Shown here: one piece after another, positions 8,897 through 17,182 of the stretch
Numbering within the stretch: the first letter of the stretch is position 1
Layout of the letters: each line of letters opens with the position of its first letter
The notes under the pieces: generated by a model
What the model was told of the DNA's origin: nothing
The model's database searches: none
What the model saw: only the letters and a program-made list of their open reading frames with translations
From: Pseudomonas oryzae
Lineage (GTDB): Bacteria > Pseudomonadota > Gammaproteobacteria > Pseudomonadales > Pseudomonadaceae
Reading direction: 5' to 3'
NCBI RefSeq assembly: GCF_900104805.1
Contig: NZ_LT629751.1
Coordinates: 1 to 64,000, forward strand
Length of the DNA stretch: 64,000 nt
Made by a program: the position numbers and the translations under genes

Positions 8897-9091
8897 TCAA
8901 GGCGTCCGGTCGTGGCGCTCCTCGTGTACCACATAGGCCTGCTTGTGCCCGCGCGCCTCGTAGAGGTGCATGGCGGCTTCGGCGTCTTCGCGGCGGGCGA
9001 AGCGGCGCATCGCCACCTCGTTGCCGTTGTCGTCGATGCGATAGAGCAGCCAGCGGCCCTGCGCCGCGCCGGCGTCGGTCGAACGGTCCAC
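8897..9091 (-). CDS. Small conserved-looking protein, 64 residues, unknown function
   Basis: Begins with GTG 9091, preceded by a strong GGGAGG eight bases upstream, and ends at 8897. The protein is charged and soluble, with RRFARREDAEAAMHLYEARG in the middle and a tyrosine- and histidine-rich C-terminus. This looks like a short beta-alpha-beta unit of the kind seen in proteins predicted from a residue ladder. I do not recognise a family. It sits between the sulfite dehydrogenase start and the divergent flavin-reductase gene. The ribosome-binding site and a strongly biased coding frame support it being real. Confidence 0.6.
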   Translation of the reverse strand: MDRSTDAGAAQGRWLLYRIDDNGNEVAMRRFARREDAEAAMHLYEARGHKQAYVVHEERHDRTP

Positions 9092-9155
9092 GCGCCATGC
9101 CTCCCGCCGGGCTATGGTTGATCGGGTCAGCCGCTTCCCCGCGCGGAGTTCCCCG

Positions 9156-9689
9156 ATGAAAGAGTTCCTGCCCCTGGCCGAAGTCTACGCCATCCTCGAA
9201 CCCGGCCCGGTGGTACTGCTCGGCACCGCGCAGGATGGGCGCGCCAACCTGATGCCGATGTCCTGGCACTGCATGCTGGAATTCGAGCCGCCGCTGGTCG
9301 GTTGCGTGGTCAGCGCGGCCAATCACTCCTTCGCCGCGCTGCAGGCGACCGGCGAGTGCGTGCTCAACGTGCCGAGCCTCGAGCTGCTCGATCAGCTGGT
9401 GGCCTGCGGCAACAGCCATGGCGATCAGCTCGACAAGTTCGCCCGGTTCGGCCTCAGCGCCGTGCCTTCGGCGCAGGTCACCGTGCCGCGCGTCGAGGAG
9501 TGCTGGGCCAACCTCGAGTGCCGGGTGCTCGATCGCCAGTTGGTCGGCAGCTACAACTTCTTCATCCTCGAGGTGCTACAGGCCTGGCATGACCCGACGG
9601 TGAAGGCGCCGCGCACCCTGCATCATCGCGGCTACGGCAAGTTCATGGTCGCCGGCGAGGAAGTGCAGAGCGGCTCGAAGATGCGCTAG
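9156..9689 (+). CDS. Flavin reductase-like FMN-binding protein
   Basis: A 177-residue protein of the flavin-reductase-like split-barrel family. Supporting stretches are PGPVVLLGTAQDGRANLMPMSW, PPLVGCVVS and TGECVLNVPS, which match the FMN-binding strands of DIM6/NTAB-type proteins. Expected activity is NAD(P)H-linked flavin reduction or direct reduction of a small substrate. ATG 9156 follows GCGGAG; the in-frame ATG 9114 has no site. The stop codon overlaps that of the convergent gene in the palindrome CTAG (9686-9689). Confidence 0.83.
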   Translation: MKEFLPLAEVYAILEPGPVVLLGTAQDGRANLMPMSWHCMLEFEPPLVGCVVSAANHSFAALQATGECVLNVPSLELLDQLVACGNSHGDQLDKFARFGLSAVPSAQVTVPRVEECWANLECRVLDRQLVGSYNFFILEVLQAWHDPTVKAPRTLHHRGYGKFMVAGEEVQSGSKMR

Positions 9690-10048
9690 CGCAGCCGGCG
9701 CCGCCACACCCAGGCGTACACCGCGAGGTTGACCAGCAGGACGAAGGCCGCCAGCACGTACTGCACCGGCAGGGTCAGCCAGTCCGGGTAGAGCAGCGGC
9801 AGCAGGTAGTGCTCGACGAAGCCCTCGCTGTAGCCGGCCTCGCCGGCGCGCAGGCGCAGCTGCTGCTCCCAGCCGGTGAGCGGGCAGCCGTGGCCGGTCA
9901 GCTCGACGAAGATCGCCCAGGCCGCCGCCGGCGGATGCAGCAGCAGGAAGCCGCGCCGCCATGCCACCAGCAGGCCGCCGAACAGGGCGAACAGCACGAA
10001 GCCCAGGTGCAGGACGAGGAGGGCGTCGGCGGCCAGGCCCCAGTGCAT
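9686..10048 (-). CDS. DUF2784 family small membrane protein
   Basis: A 120-residue protein with three predicted membrane helices (about 8-27, 37-50 and 92-113). The signature ELTGHGCPLTGWEQQLR followed by YSEGFVEHYLLP and YPDW is typical of DUF2784. Function is unknown. It starts at ATG 10048, two bases after the stop of the upstream cupin gene, so the two are almost certainly co-transcribed and translationally coupled. Its stop overlaps the convergent flavin-reductase stop. Confidence 0.83.
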   Translation of the reverse strand: MHWGLAADALLVLHLGFVLFALFGGLLVAWRRGFLLLHPPAAAWAIFVELTGHGCPLTGWEQQLRLRAGEAGYSEGFVEHYLLPLLYPDWLTLPVQYVLAAFVLLVNLAVYAWVWRRRLR

Positions 10049-10050
10049 GC

Positions 10051-10410
10051 CTAGTGGGCCCGCGCGTAGTCGAGCATGCCCTGGAAGTCGACCACCACCG
10101 CCGGCTCGTCGCCAACCACCCAGGCGTCGTGGCCGGCGGGCAGCAGCGACACGTCGCCCGGCCGGCAGTCGAACTCGCTGCCGTCGTCCATCAGGATGTG
10201 CAGCACGCCGGAGACGTGGTACTGGAAGTGCGGCGCCGTGCAGCTGCGGGTCTTGGCGATGGGTTGCACCGAGGTCGCCCAGCGCCAGCCGGGCTCGAAG
10301 ATGGCGCGGCCGAGCGTGGCGCCGCCGATGGTGATCAGCTCGAGCCGGCCGAGGGGAAATTCCCGAACCTCGTCCGGGGTGTCGAAATGCTTGAGTGCCG
10401 CCCTGTCCAT
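10051..10410 (-). CDS. Cupin-domain protein
   Basis: A 119-residue single-domain cupin. The first cupin motif is represented by PHFQYHVSGVLHILMDDGSE and the second by RPGDVSLLPAGHDAWVVGDE. Histidines in these stretches are candidate metal ligands. Small cupins bind ligands or catalyse simple reactions on small molecules; the substrate is not predictable. ATG 10410 has GGGAGGTGG upstream. It is the first gene of a pair with the DUF2784 membrane gene. Confidence 0.83.
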   Translation of the reverse strand: MDRAALKHFDTPDEVREFPLGRLELITIGGATLGRAIFEPGWRWATSVQPIAKTRSCTAPHFQYHVSGVLHILMDDGSEFDCRPGDVSLLPAGHDAWVVGDEPAVVVDFQGMLDYARAH

Positions 10411-10521
10411 GATCCACCTCCCGCGTGCCGGTGTCCTGGAGCCGGCCGCCTGCGGCGGCCGGGCCGATACCTGAAGACTAGGCCAGCCGCCCGCCGGCTG
10501 CGGCGCGTCGGACGCGCGGCG

Positions 10522-11700
10522 TCAGCGCAGGCCCAGGCGCTCGCGCGCCGGGCGCAGGCGCGGCAGCGGCCAGGCGGCGGCGACGCTGGCCAGCAGCAGG
10601 GCGACGCCCAGCAGCGGCAGGTTGGCCAGACCGAACTGGGCGCCCAGCCACAGGCCGCCGAACCAGGCGCCGCAGGCGTTGCCGAGGTTGAAGGCGGCGT
10701 GGCTCAGGGTGGCGGCCAGACCGGCCGAGTCGCCGGCCTGCTCGACCAGCAACAGCTGCAGTGGCGAGGACAGCGCGAAGCTGGCCATGCCCCAGAGCAG
10801 CAGCAGGGTCATGGCTGCCGGCGTGGTGTCGATGAGCGCGAACAGGCCGAGCAGGGCCAGCGCGCTTGCGCCCAGCGCCAGCGGCACCGCGTGGCGCAGG
10901 CCGCGGTCGGCCAGGCGGCCGCCGAGCAGGTTGCCGAGGGTCAGGCCGACGCCGAACACCAAGAGGCCGGTGTTGCTGAGGCTGGCCGACAGGCCGCCGG
11001 CCTCGCGCAGCAGCGGGCTGATGTAGGTGAACACGCTGAACAGCGCCACCGAGGACAGGCAGCAGATGCCCAGCGCGTGCAGCACCGGGCGGCGCAGCAC
11101 GCCGCTCCAGGCGCCGCCGCCGTGACTGGGCGCACCCAGGCCGCGCGGCAGCCACGCCCACTGGGCGAGCAGGGTGAGCAGGCCGCAGCCGGCCACGGCG
11201 AAGAAGGTCATCCGCCAGCCGCTGGCCTGGCCGAACCAGGCGCCCAGCGGCACGCCGAGCACGTTGGCGATGGTCAGGCCGCTGAGCACCAGGGCCATCG
11301 CCGAGGCGCGCCGCTGCGGTGGCGCGAGTTCGGCGGCGAGCAGGGTGGCGCAGCCGAAGAAGCCGGCATGGCTGATCGCGGTGAACAGCCGGGCGGCGAT
11401 CAGCCAGGCGTAGTCCGGCGCCAGGGCGCAGGCGAGGGTGCCGAGGGTGTAGGCGCCCATCAGCCACAGCAGCGCCTGCTTGCGCGGCAGGCGCCCCAGT
11501 AGCGGGCCGAGCAGCGGCGCGCCGACCACCACGCCCATGGCATAGGCGCTGACCAGCAGGCCGGCGTCGGCCAGGCTGACGCCGAGGTCGCGGGCCATCT
11601 CGGGCAACAGGCCCATGATGATGTATTCGCTGCTGCCGACCACGAAGCCGCCGAGGGCGAGGGCCAGCAAAGGAAGGGAAAGCAGGGTCTGGGCGGGCAT
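10522..11700 (-). CDS. MFS transporter, DHA1-like drug/sugar efflux type
   Basis: A 392-residue protein with about twelve membrane helices and a central loop. The N-terminal GSSEYIIMGLLPEMA motif and the first intracellular loop GPLLGRLPRKQALL are characteristic of the AraJ/Bcr-like DHA1 exporters (proton-coupled efflux of small compounds). It lies in the inner membrane; the substrate cannot be assigned. Start ATG 11700 is the first methionine at the start of helix 1. No regulator gene is adjacent. Confidence 0.88.
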   Translation of the reverse strand: MPAQTLLSLPLLALALGGFVVGSSEYIIMGLLPEMARDLGVSLADAGLLVSAYAMGVVVGAPLLGPLLGRLPRKQALLWLMGAYTLGTLACALAPDYAWLIAARLFTAISHAGFFGCATLLAAELAPPQRRASAMALVLSGLTIANVLGVPLGAWFGQASGWRMTFFAVAGCGLLTLLAQWAWLPRGLGAPSHGGGAWSGVLRRPVLHALGICCLSSVALFSVFTYISPLLREAGGLSASLSNTGLLVFGVGLTLGNLLGGRLADRGLRHAVPLALGASALALLGLFALIDTTPAAMTLLLLWGMASFALSSPLQLLLVEQAGDSAGLAATLSHAAFNLGNACGAWFGGLWLGAQFGLANLPLLGVALLLASVAAAWPLPRLRPARERLGLR

Positions 11701-11939
11701 GCGGCGGTGGACTCTCTGGGAGCAGCGCCGGACCTACGGCCGACGCGGGAGGCGCATTCTAGTGGTCCGCGTGGCGAGTTGGTTAACTCCGTGGGTTCAG
11801 GACCGGGCGCCGCGAGCAGTCATGGCCGGCCAGGCGAGGCGTGGTGTGGCAACGCGGCAAGCGGGCATCGGCGGCCTGCTCCAACCGGGCAGGCCACTCG
11901 CGCACCGCTCAGGCCGGTTGTGCGGCGGTCGGCGGCCCT
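11701..11939. other. Intergenic stretch without a supported gene
   Basis: About 240 bp between the start of the MFS gene and the stop of the TAXI gene. It contains frames without ribosome-binding sites and a slightly AT-richer spot around 11755-11795, a plausible site for the MFS promoter. I see no hairpin or RNA that I can support. Confidence 0.4.
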
Positions 11940-13292
11940 TCACTCCCCGGCTTGGGCGTCCCCGTCGGGCTGCGTCGGGCGCCGTTGCAGGGCCTGCAGG
12001 CGTTCGATCACGTAGCGCAGGTGCAGGTGCAGCTGGTACAGCTCGCTGGAGTAGGACAGCGGCACCTCGACCTTGGCCAGCCGCTCCTCCAGCTGTTCCA
12101 GGCGGGCGATCTCCTCGTCCAGGCGCGCCGGCAGGGTGCCGGCGTCGAGCTGGCGGTCGATCTCGCGCAGGTGCTTGTACCAGCGGTAGATGCGCGCGCG
12201 GATGCGCCAGCGGTACACCGGACCGACCGCCTTGAACAGCGGGATCAGCACCACCAGCAGCGGTATCAGCAGGATGATGTAGCGGTCGGCCAGCGAGGCG
12301 ATGCGGAACGGCAGGTAGCGCTGCAGCAGCGGCAGGCCGTTGCCGTGGAAGTAGGCGGCCTCCTGCAGCAGCGGCAGGGTTTCGGGCTCGGCGCTGGGGA
12401 AGGCGCCGGGCGGATCGAGCAGGTTGCCGTCAGCCAGCACCTTGCGCGCGGCGGCGAGGATCAGCGGGGTGAGCGCCGGGTGGAAGCTGTCGTTGACCAC
12501 CAGTGTGGCGGCCGGGGCGAGGGTGACGATGTCGCGCTGCGGGCTGTCGCTGGCCAGGTCGAGCAGGCCCTGGCCGACGCTGATGGCGTGCACGAACGGC
12601 AGGCGCGCCTGGTAGGCCGCGGCGCGGCGGAAGTCGACCAGGCGCAGCTCGGGCGCGGCGGCCAGGCGGCGGATCAGCGGATCTTCCGCCGGGCCGATGA
12701 CGAAGGCGGCATCCAGCTCGCCGGCCAGCAGGGCATCGGCGGCCTGGCTGCCGCTGCGCCACTGCCAGCTGGCCGGGTACTGCTCGGCGGCGATGCCGTT
12801 GGCGGCGAGCACCGCGCCGCTGACCATGGCGGTGCCGCTGTTCGCCGCGCCGAGGGCGACGCGCAGCGGCAGCAGGTCGTGCATGCGGCGGATCTTCAGC
12901 TGGCGCCGCTGGAACAGCCACAGCGGCTCCTGGTAGACCGCGCCGAGGGCGTGCAGGCGCTGGCGTTCGCCGTCGCTCAGCTGCCGCTCCAGACCGCTCT
13001 GGGTCAGGCCGAGCTGCACCTCCGCAGCCTCGTCGAGCAGCAGGCGCAGGTTGTCGCGCGCGCCGTGGCTGGGCACCAGGGTCAGCTCGAAGCCCTCTTT
13101 GGCCAGTTCGTCGCGCAGCCGCGCGGCGAAGCGCGCATAGCCGCCACCCTCGGCGCCGGTGGCCATGCGCGCATGCATCGGCGGCGGCGGGGCGACGAAG
13201 TAGAACAGCGCGCCGACCAGCGCGGCGAGGACCGGCACCAGCCACAGGTTGGCGCGCAGGATGATCGACAGGTCTTGCAGCAGACGACGCAT
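11940..13292 (-). CDS. Membrane-anchored TAXI-family solute-binding protein
   Basis: A 450-residue protein. An N-terminal membrane helix (about 13-34) is followed by a TAXI-type binding domain about 40-320 (TGAEGGGYARFA at its start, LVPSHGARDNLRLL, QLGLTQSG), a second membrane helix at about 335-352, and a charged, coiled-coil-like cytoplasmic tail. TAXI proteins normally deliver substrate to a TRAP permease, but no permease gene is adjacent. The double anchor means it is not a free periplasmic shuttle. Such stand-alone forms occur in pseudomonads; the ligand is unknown. Confidence 0.86.
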   Translation of the reverse strand: MRRLLQDLSIILRANLWLVPVLAALVGALFYFVAPPPPMHARMATGAEGGGYARFAARLRDELAKEGFELTLVPSHGARDNLRLLLDEAAEVQLGLTQSGLERQLSDGERQRLHALGAVYQEPLWLFQRRQLKIRRMHDLLPLRVALGAANSGTAMVSGAVLAANGIAAEQYPASWQWRSGSQAADALLAGELDAAFVIGPAEDPLIRRLAAAPELRLVDFRRAAAYQARLPFVHAISVGQGLLDLASDSPQRDIVTLAPAATLVVNDSFHPALTPLILAAARKVLADGNLLDPPGAFPSAEPETLPLLQEAAYFHGNGLPLLQRYLPFRIASLADRYIILLIPLLVVLIPLFKAVGPVYRWRIRARIYRWYKHLREIDRQLDAGTLPARLDEEIARLEQLEERLAKVEVPLSYSSELYQLHLHLRYVIERLQALQRRPTQPDGDAQAGE

Positions 13293-13346
13293 GGCGTGTT
13301 CCGGTGATGGTCTGCCTGAAGGATAACCGTCCGCCCGCCGGAGCGC

Positions 13347-14612
13347 TCAGAGCGGCGGCCGGGCCTCCGCGACGGGCAGCCGCAGACGGCCGCCGGACAG
13401 CGCCAGCACCGCCAGCAGGCCCAGGGCATAGAGCGCATCCTGGCCGAGCATGACCAGCACCGCAGCACAGAGCAGGCTGCTGACGACGGCGATCCAGCGC
13501 CAGGCGCCGCGCAGCAGCACCACGCCGGCGGCCATGCTGAGCAGGTAGACCAGCACGAAGTTGCCGTTGGCGTAGCGGATCAGCTCGTCCACCGACAGCT
13601 GCAGTCCGGCGGCGAGCAGGGCCGACAGGGCGCAGGCCAGCACCACCAGCAGCAGGGCGCGGCCGGGCACGCCGTGGCGGTTGCGCCGGGCCAGCGGCGC
13701 CGGCAGCTTGCCCTCGTCGGCCAGGCTCCAGATCAGCCGGGCGAAGCCCTGCACGTAGACGTTCATCGAGGCGAAGCAGGCCAGGTAGCCGACCACCGCC
13801 ACCAGGATGCGCGCCGGCTCGCCGAGCAGGCGCTCCAGCAGCCAGGGCAGCGAGGTGGCGTTGCGCTGCGTGTCGCCGTAGGCGTCGAAACTCAGCACCG
13901 CCACCGAGCAGGCCCAGTACACCCCGCCGGCGAGCAGCACGCCGAGCAGCAGGGCCAGCGGGAAGTCACGCTGCGGCCGGCGGAACTCCTCGCCGAGGTG
14001 GGTGAACGCCTCGATGCCGACGAAGCACCAGAACATCACTCCCAGCGCCGCCGGGATGCGCGACCAGTCCCCGGCCAGTGGCGGCAGCAGCGGCTGCGTG
14101 CTGCGCGGCAGGTCGCCGGCCCACCACACCAGTCCGACGGTGAGCAGGATGGCCACGGCGATCAGCCCCTGCACCAGGCCCGAGGCGCGCGCCGGGCGCT
14201 GGCCGAGCAGCAGCATGGCGCCCAGGGTGGCGAGCTGGATGACCAGCGCCTGGACCTCGCCGAGCGGCAGCAGCGCCTGCCAGAAACCGGTGGCGATGTG
14301 CAGCGCCGCCGGCAGGCCGACCGGCAGCACGGCGAGGAACAGCAGCGCGGTGATCCGCTCCAGGCGTGCGCCGAAGGCGCGGCCGATCAGGTGCGGCGCG
14401 CCGCCGGCGTGCGGGAAGCGGCGGCCGAGCTGGGCGAAGGTGAAGGCCACCGGCAGCACCAGGGCGATCAGCAGCAGCCAGGCCCACAGCGAGGCGGGGC
14501 CGGCGGCCGTGGCGGCCAGCGCCGGCACCACGAAGATGCCGGTGCCGAGCAGCGAGGTGCTGAGCAGACCGACGCCCTGCAGCAGGCCCAGCTCCTGGTT
14601 CAGACGGCTCAT
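13347..14612 (-). CDS. yjeH: Amino-acid exporter of the APC superfamily, YjeH-like
   Basis: A 421-residue inner-membrane protein with about twelve helices. The N-terminus MSRLNQELGLLQGVGLLSTS closely follows E. coli YjeH (418 residues), an exporter of methionine and branched-chain amino acids. The start is set at ATG 14612, with GGAG upstream; an upstream frame would add 27 basic residues not seen in the family. It is divergently transcribed from an Lrp-type regulator 137 bp away, which suggests that amino acids control it. Confidence 0.86.
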   Translation of the reverse strand: MSRLNQELGLLQGVGLLSTSLLGTGIFVVPALAATAAGPASLWAWLLLIALVLPVAFTFAQLGRRFPHAGGAPHLIGRAFGARLERITALLFLAVLPVGLPAALHIATGFWQALLPLGEVQALVIQLATLGAMLLLGQRPARASGLVQGLIAVAILLTVGLVWWAGDLPRSTQPLLPPLAGDWSRIPAALGVMFWCFVGIEAFTHLGEEFRRPQRDFPLALLLGVLLAGGVYWACSVAVLSFDAYGDTQRNATSLPWLLERLLGEPARILVAVVGYLACFASMNVYVQGFARLIWSLADEGKLPAPLARRNRHGVPGRALLLVVLACALSALLAAGLQLSVDELIRYANGNFVLVYLLSMAAGVVLLRGAWRWIAVVSSLLCAAVLVMLGQDALYALGLLAVLALSGGRLRLPVAEARPPL

Positions 14613-14748
14613 GAGGGTAGGCTCCGAAACTGTGGTCGATCGCGCCATGTTAGGCTTCCGCCCTTTGCGGCGCCGCTGGCGGAGCGACGGCATTGGCCGG
14701 CGATCCGCCGGAATCGCCCGTCACACTGCCTGTTGTCGAGATACCCGC

Positions 14749-15168
14749 ATGGACAAGTTCGATCGCCAGATCATCGCCCTGCTGCGCGAGGACGCGCGCA
14801 CCCCCATCAGTCAGATCGCCCGGGCGGTCAACCTGTCGCGCTCCGCGGTGGGCGAGCGGGTGCGCCAGCTGGAGCAGAGCGGGGTGATCCGCGGCTATCA
14901 CGCCCAGGTCAGCGATCCGGCCGGCGCCGGGGTCAAGGCGTATCTCGAGCTGTTCTACAAGGACAGCCGCTGCCAGGAGTACGTCGAGCGCCTGCGCGGC
15001 TTCGTCGAGGTGCGCCAGTGCTGCGGCATCAGCGGCGAGACCGACATGATCGTGCTGGTCGAGGCGCCGAGCATGGCGCGGCTCAGCGAGGTGCGCGCGG
15101 AGATCGAGCGCTTCCCCGGCATCCAGCGGATCAAGACCCACGTGGTGGTGCAGGAGTGGGCGATGTAG
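14749..15168 (+). CDS. Lrp/AsnC-family transcriptional regulator
   Basis: A 139-residue regulator. The N-terminal helix-turn-helix spans about 1-50 (MDKFDRQIIALLREDARTP, LSRSAVGERVRQLEQSG) and the RAM ligand-binding domain spans about 60-139. Lrp/AsnC proteins assemble as dimers or octamers and respond to amino acids. It lies divergent to the YjeH-like exporter, a classic arrangement in which the regulator controls the exporter in response to the exported amino acid. That link is inferred from position. Start ATG 14749 matches the usual family N-terminus. Confidence 0.9.
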   Translation: MDKFDRQIIALLREDARTPISQIARAVNLSRSAVGERVRQLEQSGVIRGYHAQVSDPAGAGVKAYLELFYKDSRCQEYVERLRGFVEVRQCCGISGETDMIVLVEAPSMARLSEVRAEIERFPGIQRIKTHVVVQEWAM

Positions 15169-15180
15169 CGCGGCGCGCCC

Positions 15181-15765
15181 TCAGCCCGCGGCGAGGACGA
15201 TCTGCCCGCGGCTGAGGTCGCCCAGCTGACGGCGCAGCAGCTCCAGCCGTTCGGCCGGCAGGCTGAGCAGCAGCCCGGCGCCGGTGGCGTCGAAGTCTTC
15301 CCGCTCGATGACCACCTGCCACTCGGCCAGCCGCGCGCGGATGCGCGCCAGCTCGGCGAAGGGCACGTGGCAGCGCGCCTGTACCCGCGCCACCAGCTCG
15401 ATGCGCGTCCCGCCCTGCAGGCACTTGGCCGCGCTGCCGCCGTAGGCGCGCGCCAGGCCGCCGGTGCCGAGCTGGATGCCGCCGTACCAGCGGATCACCA
15501 GCACCGCCACCCGGTCGCAGTCCTGGCCCTCGATGGCGGCGAGGATCGGCCGGCCGGCGGTGCCGCCCGGTTCTCCGTCGTCGCTGAAGCGGTACTGCGC
15601 GCCGCACTTCCACGCCCAGCAATTGTGCGAGGCGGCGCGGTCGCTGTGCGCCTCGATGAACGCCTGAGCCGCGGCCGGACTGTCCACCGGGGCGGCGAGG
15701 GCGAGGAAGCGGCTCTTGCGGATCTCCTCGCGGTACTCGCAGGGGGCTTCGAGGGTGAAGGCCAC
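15181..15765 (-). CDS. yigZ: IMPACT/YigZ family protein
   Basis: A 194-residue protein with the N-terminal UPF0029 (IMPACT) domain: KSRFLALAAPV, HNCWAWKC, FSDDGEPGGTAGRPIL and RWYGGIQLGTGGLARAY. The C-terminal part is the small DUF1949 ferredoxin-like domain. The eukaryotic relative regulates the eIF2 kinase GCN2; the bacterial role is undefined, with links to ribosomes or RNA. It begins at GTG 15765, three bases after the stop of rlmF, so the two are probably translated from one message. Confidence 0.9.
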   Translation of the reverse strand: MAFTLEAPCEYREEIRKSRFLALAAPVDSPAAAQAFIEAHSDRAASHNCWAWKCGAQYRFSDDGEPGGTAGRPILAAIEGQDCDRVAVLVIRWYGGIQLGTGGLARAYGGSAAKCLQGGTRIELVARVQARCHVPFAELARIRARLAEWQVVIEREDFDATGAGLLLSLPAERLELLRRQLGDLSRGQIVLAAG

Positions 15766-15768
15766 GGC

Positions 15769-16803
15769 TCAGCCCTGCCCGGCGTCGCGCCGGCGCTGCC
15801 AGCTGGCACGCGCCGCGGCGTCATGGAAGCTCCAGGCGACGAAGCGGCTCTGCTTCTGGCCCTGGCTCATGCTCACGGTGCGGGTCGCCACGGCGCCGCT
15901 GCCGCGCAGCGCCTGCTCGACCAGCGGCAGGTTGCCGCCCTTGGACACCAGGCAGGTGAACCACAGTACCTGGCTCGCCACCGCCCGGCTTTCCTGGATC
16001 ATCTTGCGGATGAAGGCGATCTCGCCGCCCGCGCACCACAGCTCGTTGGACTGGCCGCCGAAGTTGAGCAGCGGCAGCTTGCGCTGCGGGTCGAGCTTGC
16101 CGAGGTTCTTCCACTTGCGCCGGCTGCCGGCGCTGGCCTCGGCGGCCGAGCTGTGGAACGGCGGGTTGCACAGGGTCAGCTCGAAGCATTCGCCCGGCTG
16201 CAGCAGGCCGTGGAAGATGTGCCCGGCGTCCATCTGCTGGCGCAGCTCGATGGCGGCGGCCAGGCCGTTGGCGCGCACGATGCTGCGCGCCGAGGCCAGC
16301 GCGGTGGCGTCGATGTCCGAGCCGAGGAAGCGCCAGCCGTACTCGTGCCGGCCGAGCAGCGGATAGATGCAGTTGGCGCCGGTGCCGACGTCCAGCACGC
16401 GCACCCGCGCGCCGCGCGGGATGGCACCGTCACCGTCGGCGGCCAGCAGATCGGCCAGCGCGTGCACGTAGTCGGCGCGGCCGGGGATCGGCGGGCACAG
16501 GTAGCCGGGCGGAATGTCCCAGTGTTCGATGGCGTAGAACTGCTTGAGCAGGGCGCGGTTGAACACCTTGACCGCCTCGGGATCGGCGAAGTCGATGCTC
16601 TGTTTGCCGTAGGGGTTGAGGATGACGAAGCGCTTGAGCTCCGGGCAACCGCGGATCAGCGCGGGGAAGTCGTAGCGCCCCTGGTGGCGGTTGCGCGGGT
16701 GCAGTTCGCCCTTGCTGGCCGGTGCGCGCGGCTTGGCGGCGGGGGCGGAGGCCCTGGGGCGCGGGCGGGGCGCCTGGGCGGGACGTTTCGGCGGCTGGTT
16801 CAT
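15769..16803 (-). CDS. rlmF: 23S rRNA (adenine-1618-N6) methyltransferase RlmF
   Basis: A 344-residue SAM-dependent methyltransferase. The N-terminal 35 residues are Pro/Ala/Arg-rich and likely disordered, as in other pseudomonads. [12 protein letters not shown] marks the start of the RlmF domain, [14 protein letters not shown] is the SAM motif and LCNPPFHSS is the catalytic NPPF motif of N6-adenine methylases. The enzyme methylates A1618 in 23S rRNA. It lies upstream of yigZ on the same strand, with a 3-bp gap. Confidence 0.94.
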   Translation of the reverse strand: MNQPPKRPAQAPRPRPRASAPAAKPRAPASKGELHPRNRHQGRYDFPALIRGCPELKRFVILNPYGKQSIDFADPEAVKVFNRALLKQFYAIEHWDIPPGYLCPPIPGRADYVHALADLLAADGDGAIPRGARVRVLDVGTGANCIYPLLGRHEYGWRFLGSDIDATALASARSIVRANGLAAAIELRQQMDAGHIFHGLLQPGECFELTLCNPPFHSSAAEASAGSRRKWKNLGKLDPQRKLPLLNFGGQSNELWCAGGEIAFIRKMIQESRAVASQVLWFTCLVSKGGNLPLVEQALRGSGAVATRTVSMSQGQKQSRFVAWSFHDAAARASWQRRRDAGQG

Positions 16804-16870
16804 GCGATCGGGACGACGGTGGAGCGGGCGGCCATTGTCCCACAGCCGCCGCCCGCGTGCGCGCGAGGCT

Positions 16871-17167
16871 TCAGGGATAGCCCAGCACCGCCTTGATCCG
16901 CGCCAGATGGGCGCCGACCCACTGCTTGTCGATGGCGCCCCAGTCGCGGATCTCGTAGTGGCCGGCGTTGTGCCGCTCGCCGGCGTCCTGCTGGAACTGG
17001 CAGTCGATGTCCAGCTCGGCCAGCGCCGCCAGGGTGTCCTGGGCGGTGCGCCGCGGCATGCCGGTGGCCGCCATCAGCGCCGGCACGCTGGTGGCGCTGC
17101 CGCTGTCGATCAGCCAGGCCACGTACAGGCGGCGGTAGAAGCTGGTGCGAGTCTTGCTCACTTCCAT
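16871..17167 (-). CDS. Small winged helix-turn-helix protein
   Basis: A 98-residue protein. Its middle, [19 protein letters not shown], has the spacing of a DNA-recognition helix-turn-helix, and LDIDCQFQ with HYEIRDWG forms a wing-like beta region. It is probably a small DNA-binding regulator, but targets are unknown. ATG 17167 has GGAG upstream. It lies 15 bp downstream of nhaD on the same strand, which suggests co-transcription with the antiporter and a possible autoregulatory role. Confidence 0.72.
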   Translation of the reverse strand: MEVSKTRTSFYRRLYVAWLIDSGSATSVPALMAATGMPRRTAQDTLAALAELDIDCQFQQDAGERHNAGHYEIRDWGAIDKQWVGAHLARIKAVLGYP

Positions 17168-17182
17168 GTGTCGTCTCCGGAA

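Noticed and set aside
14002-14748. A 249-residue N-terminal extension of the Lrp-type regulator
   Set aside because: It runs antisense through the exporter gene; the regulator starts at ATG 14749 with its usual N-terminus.
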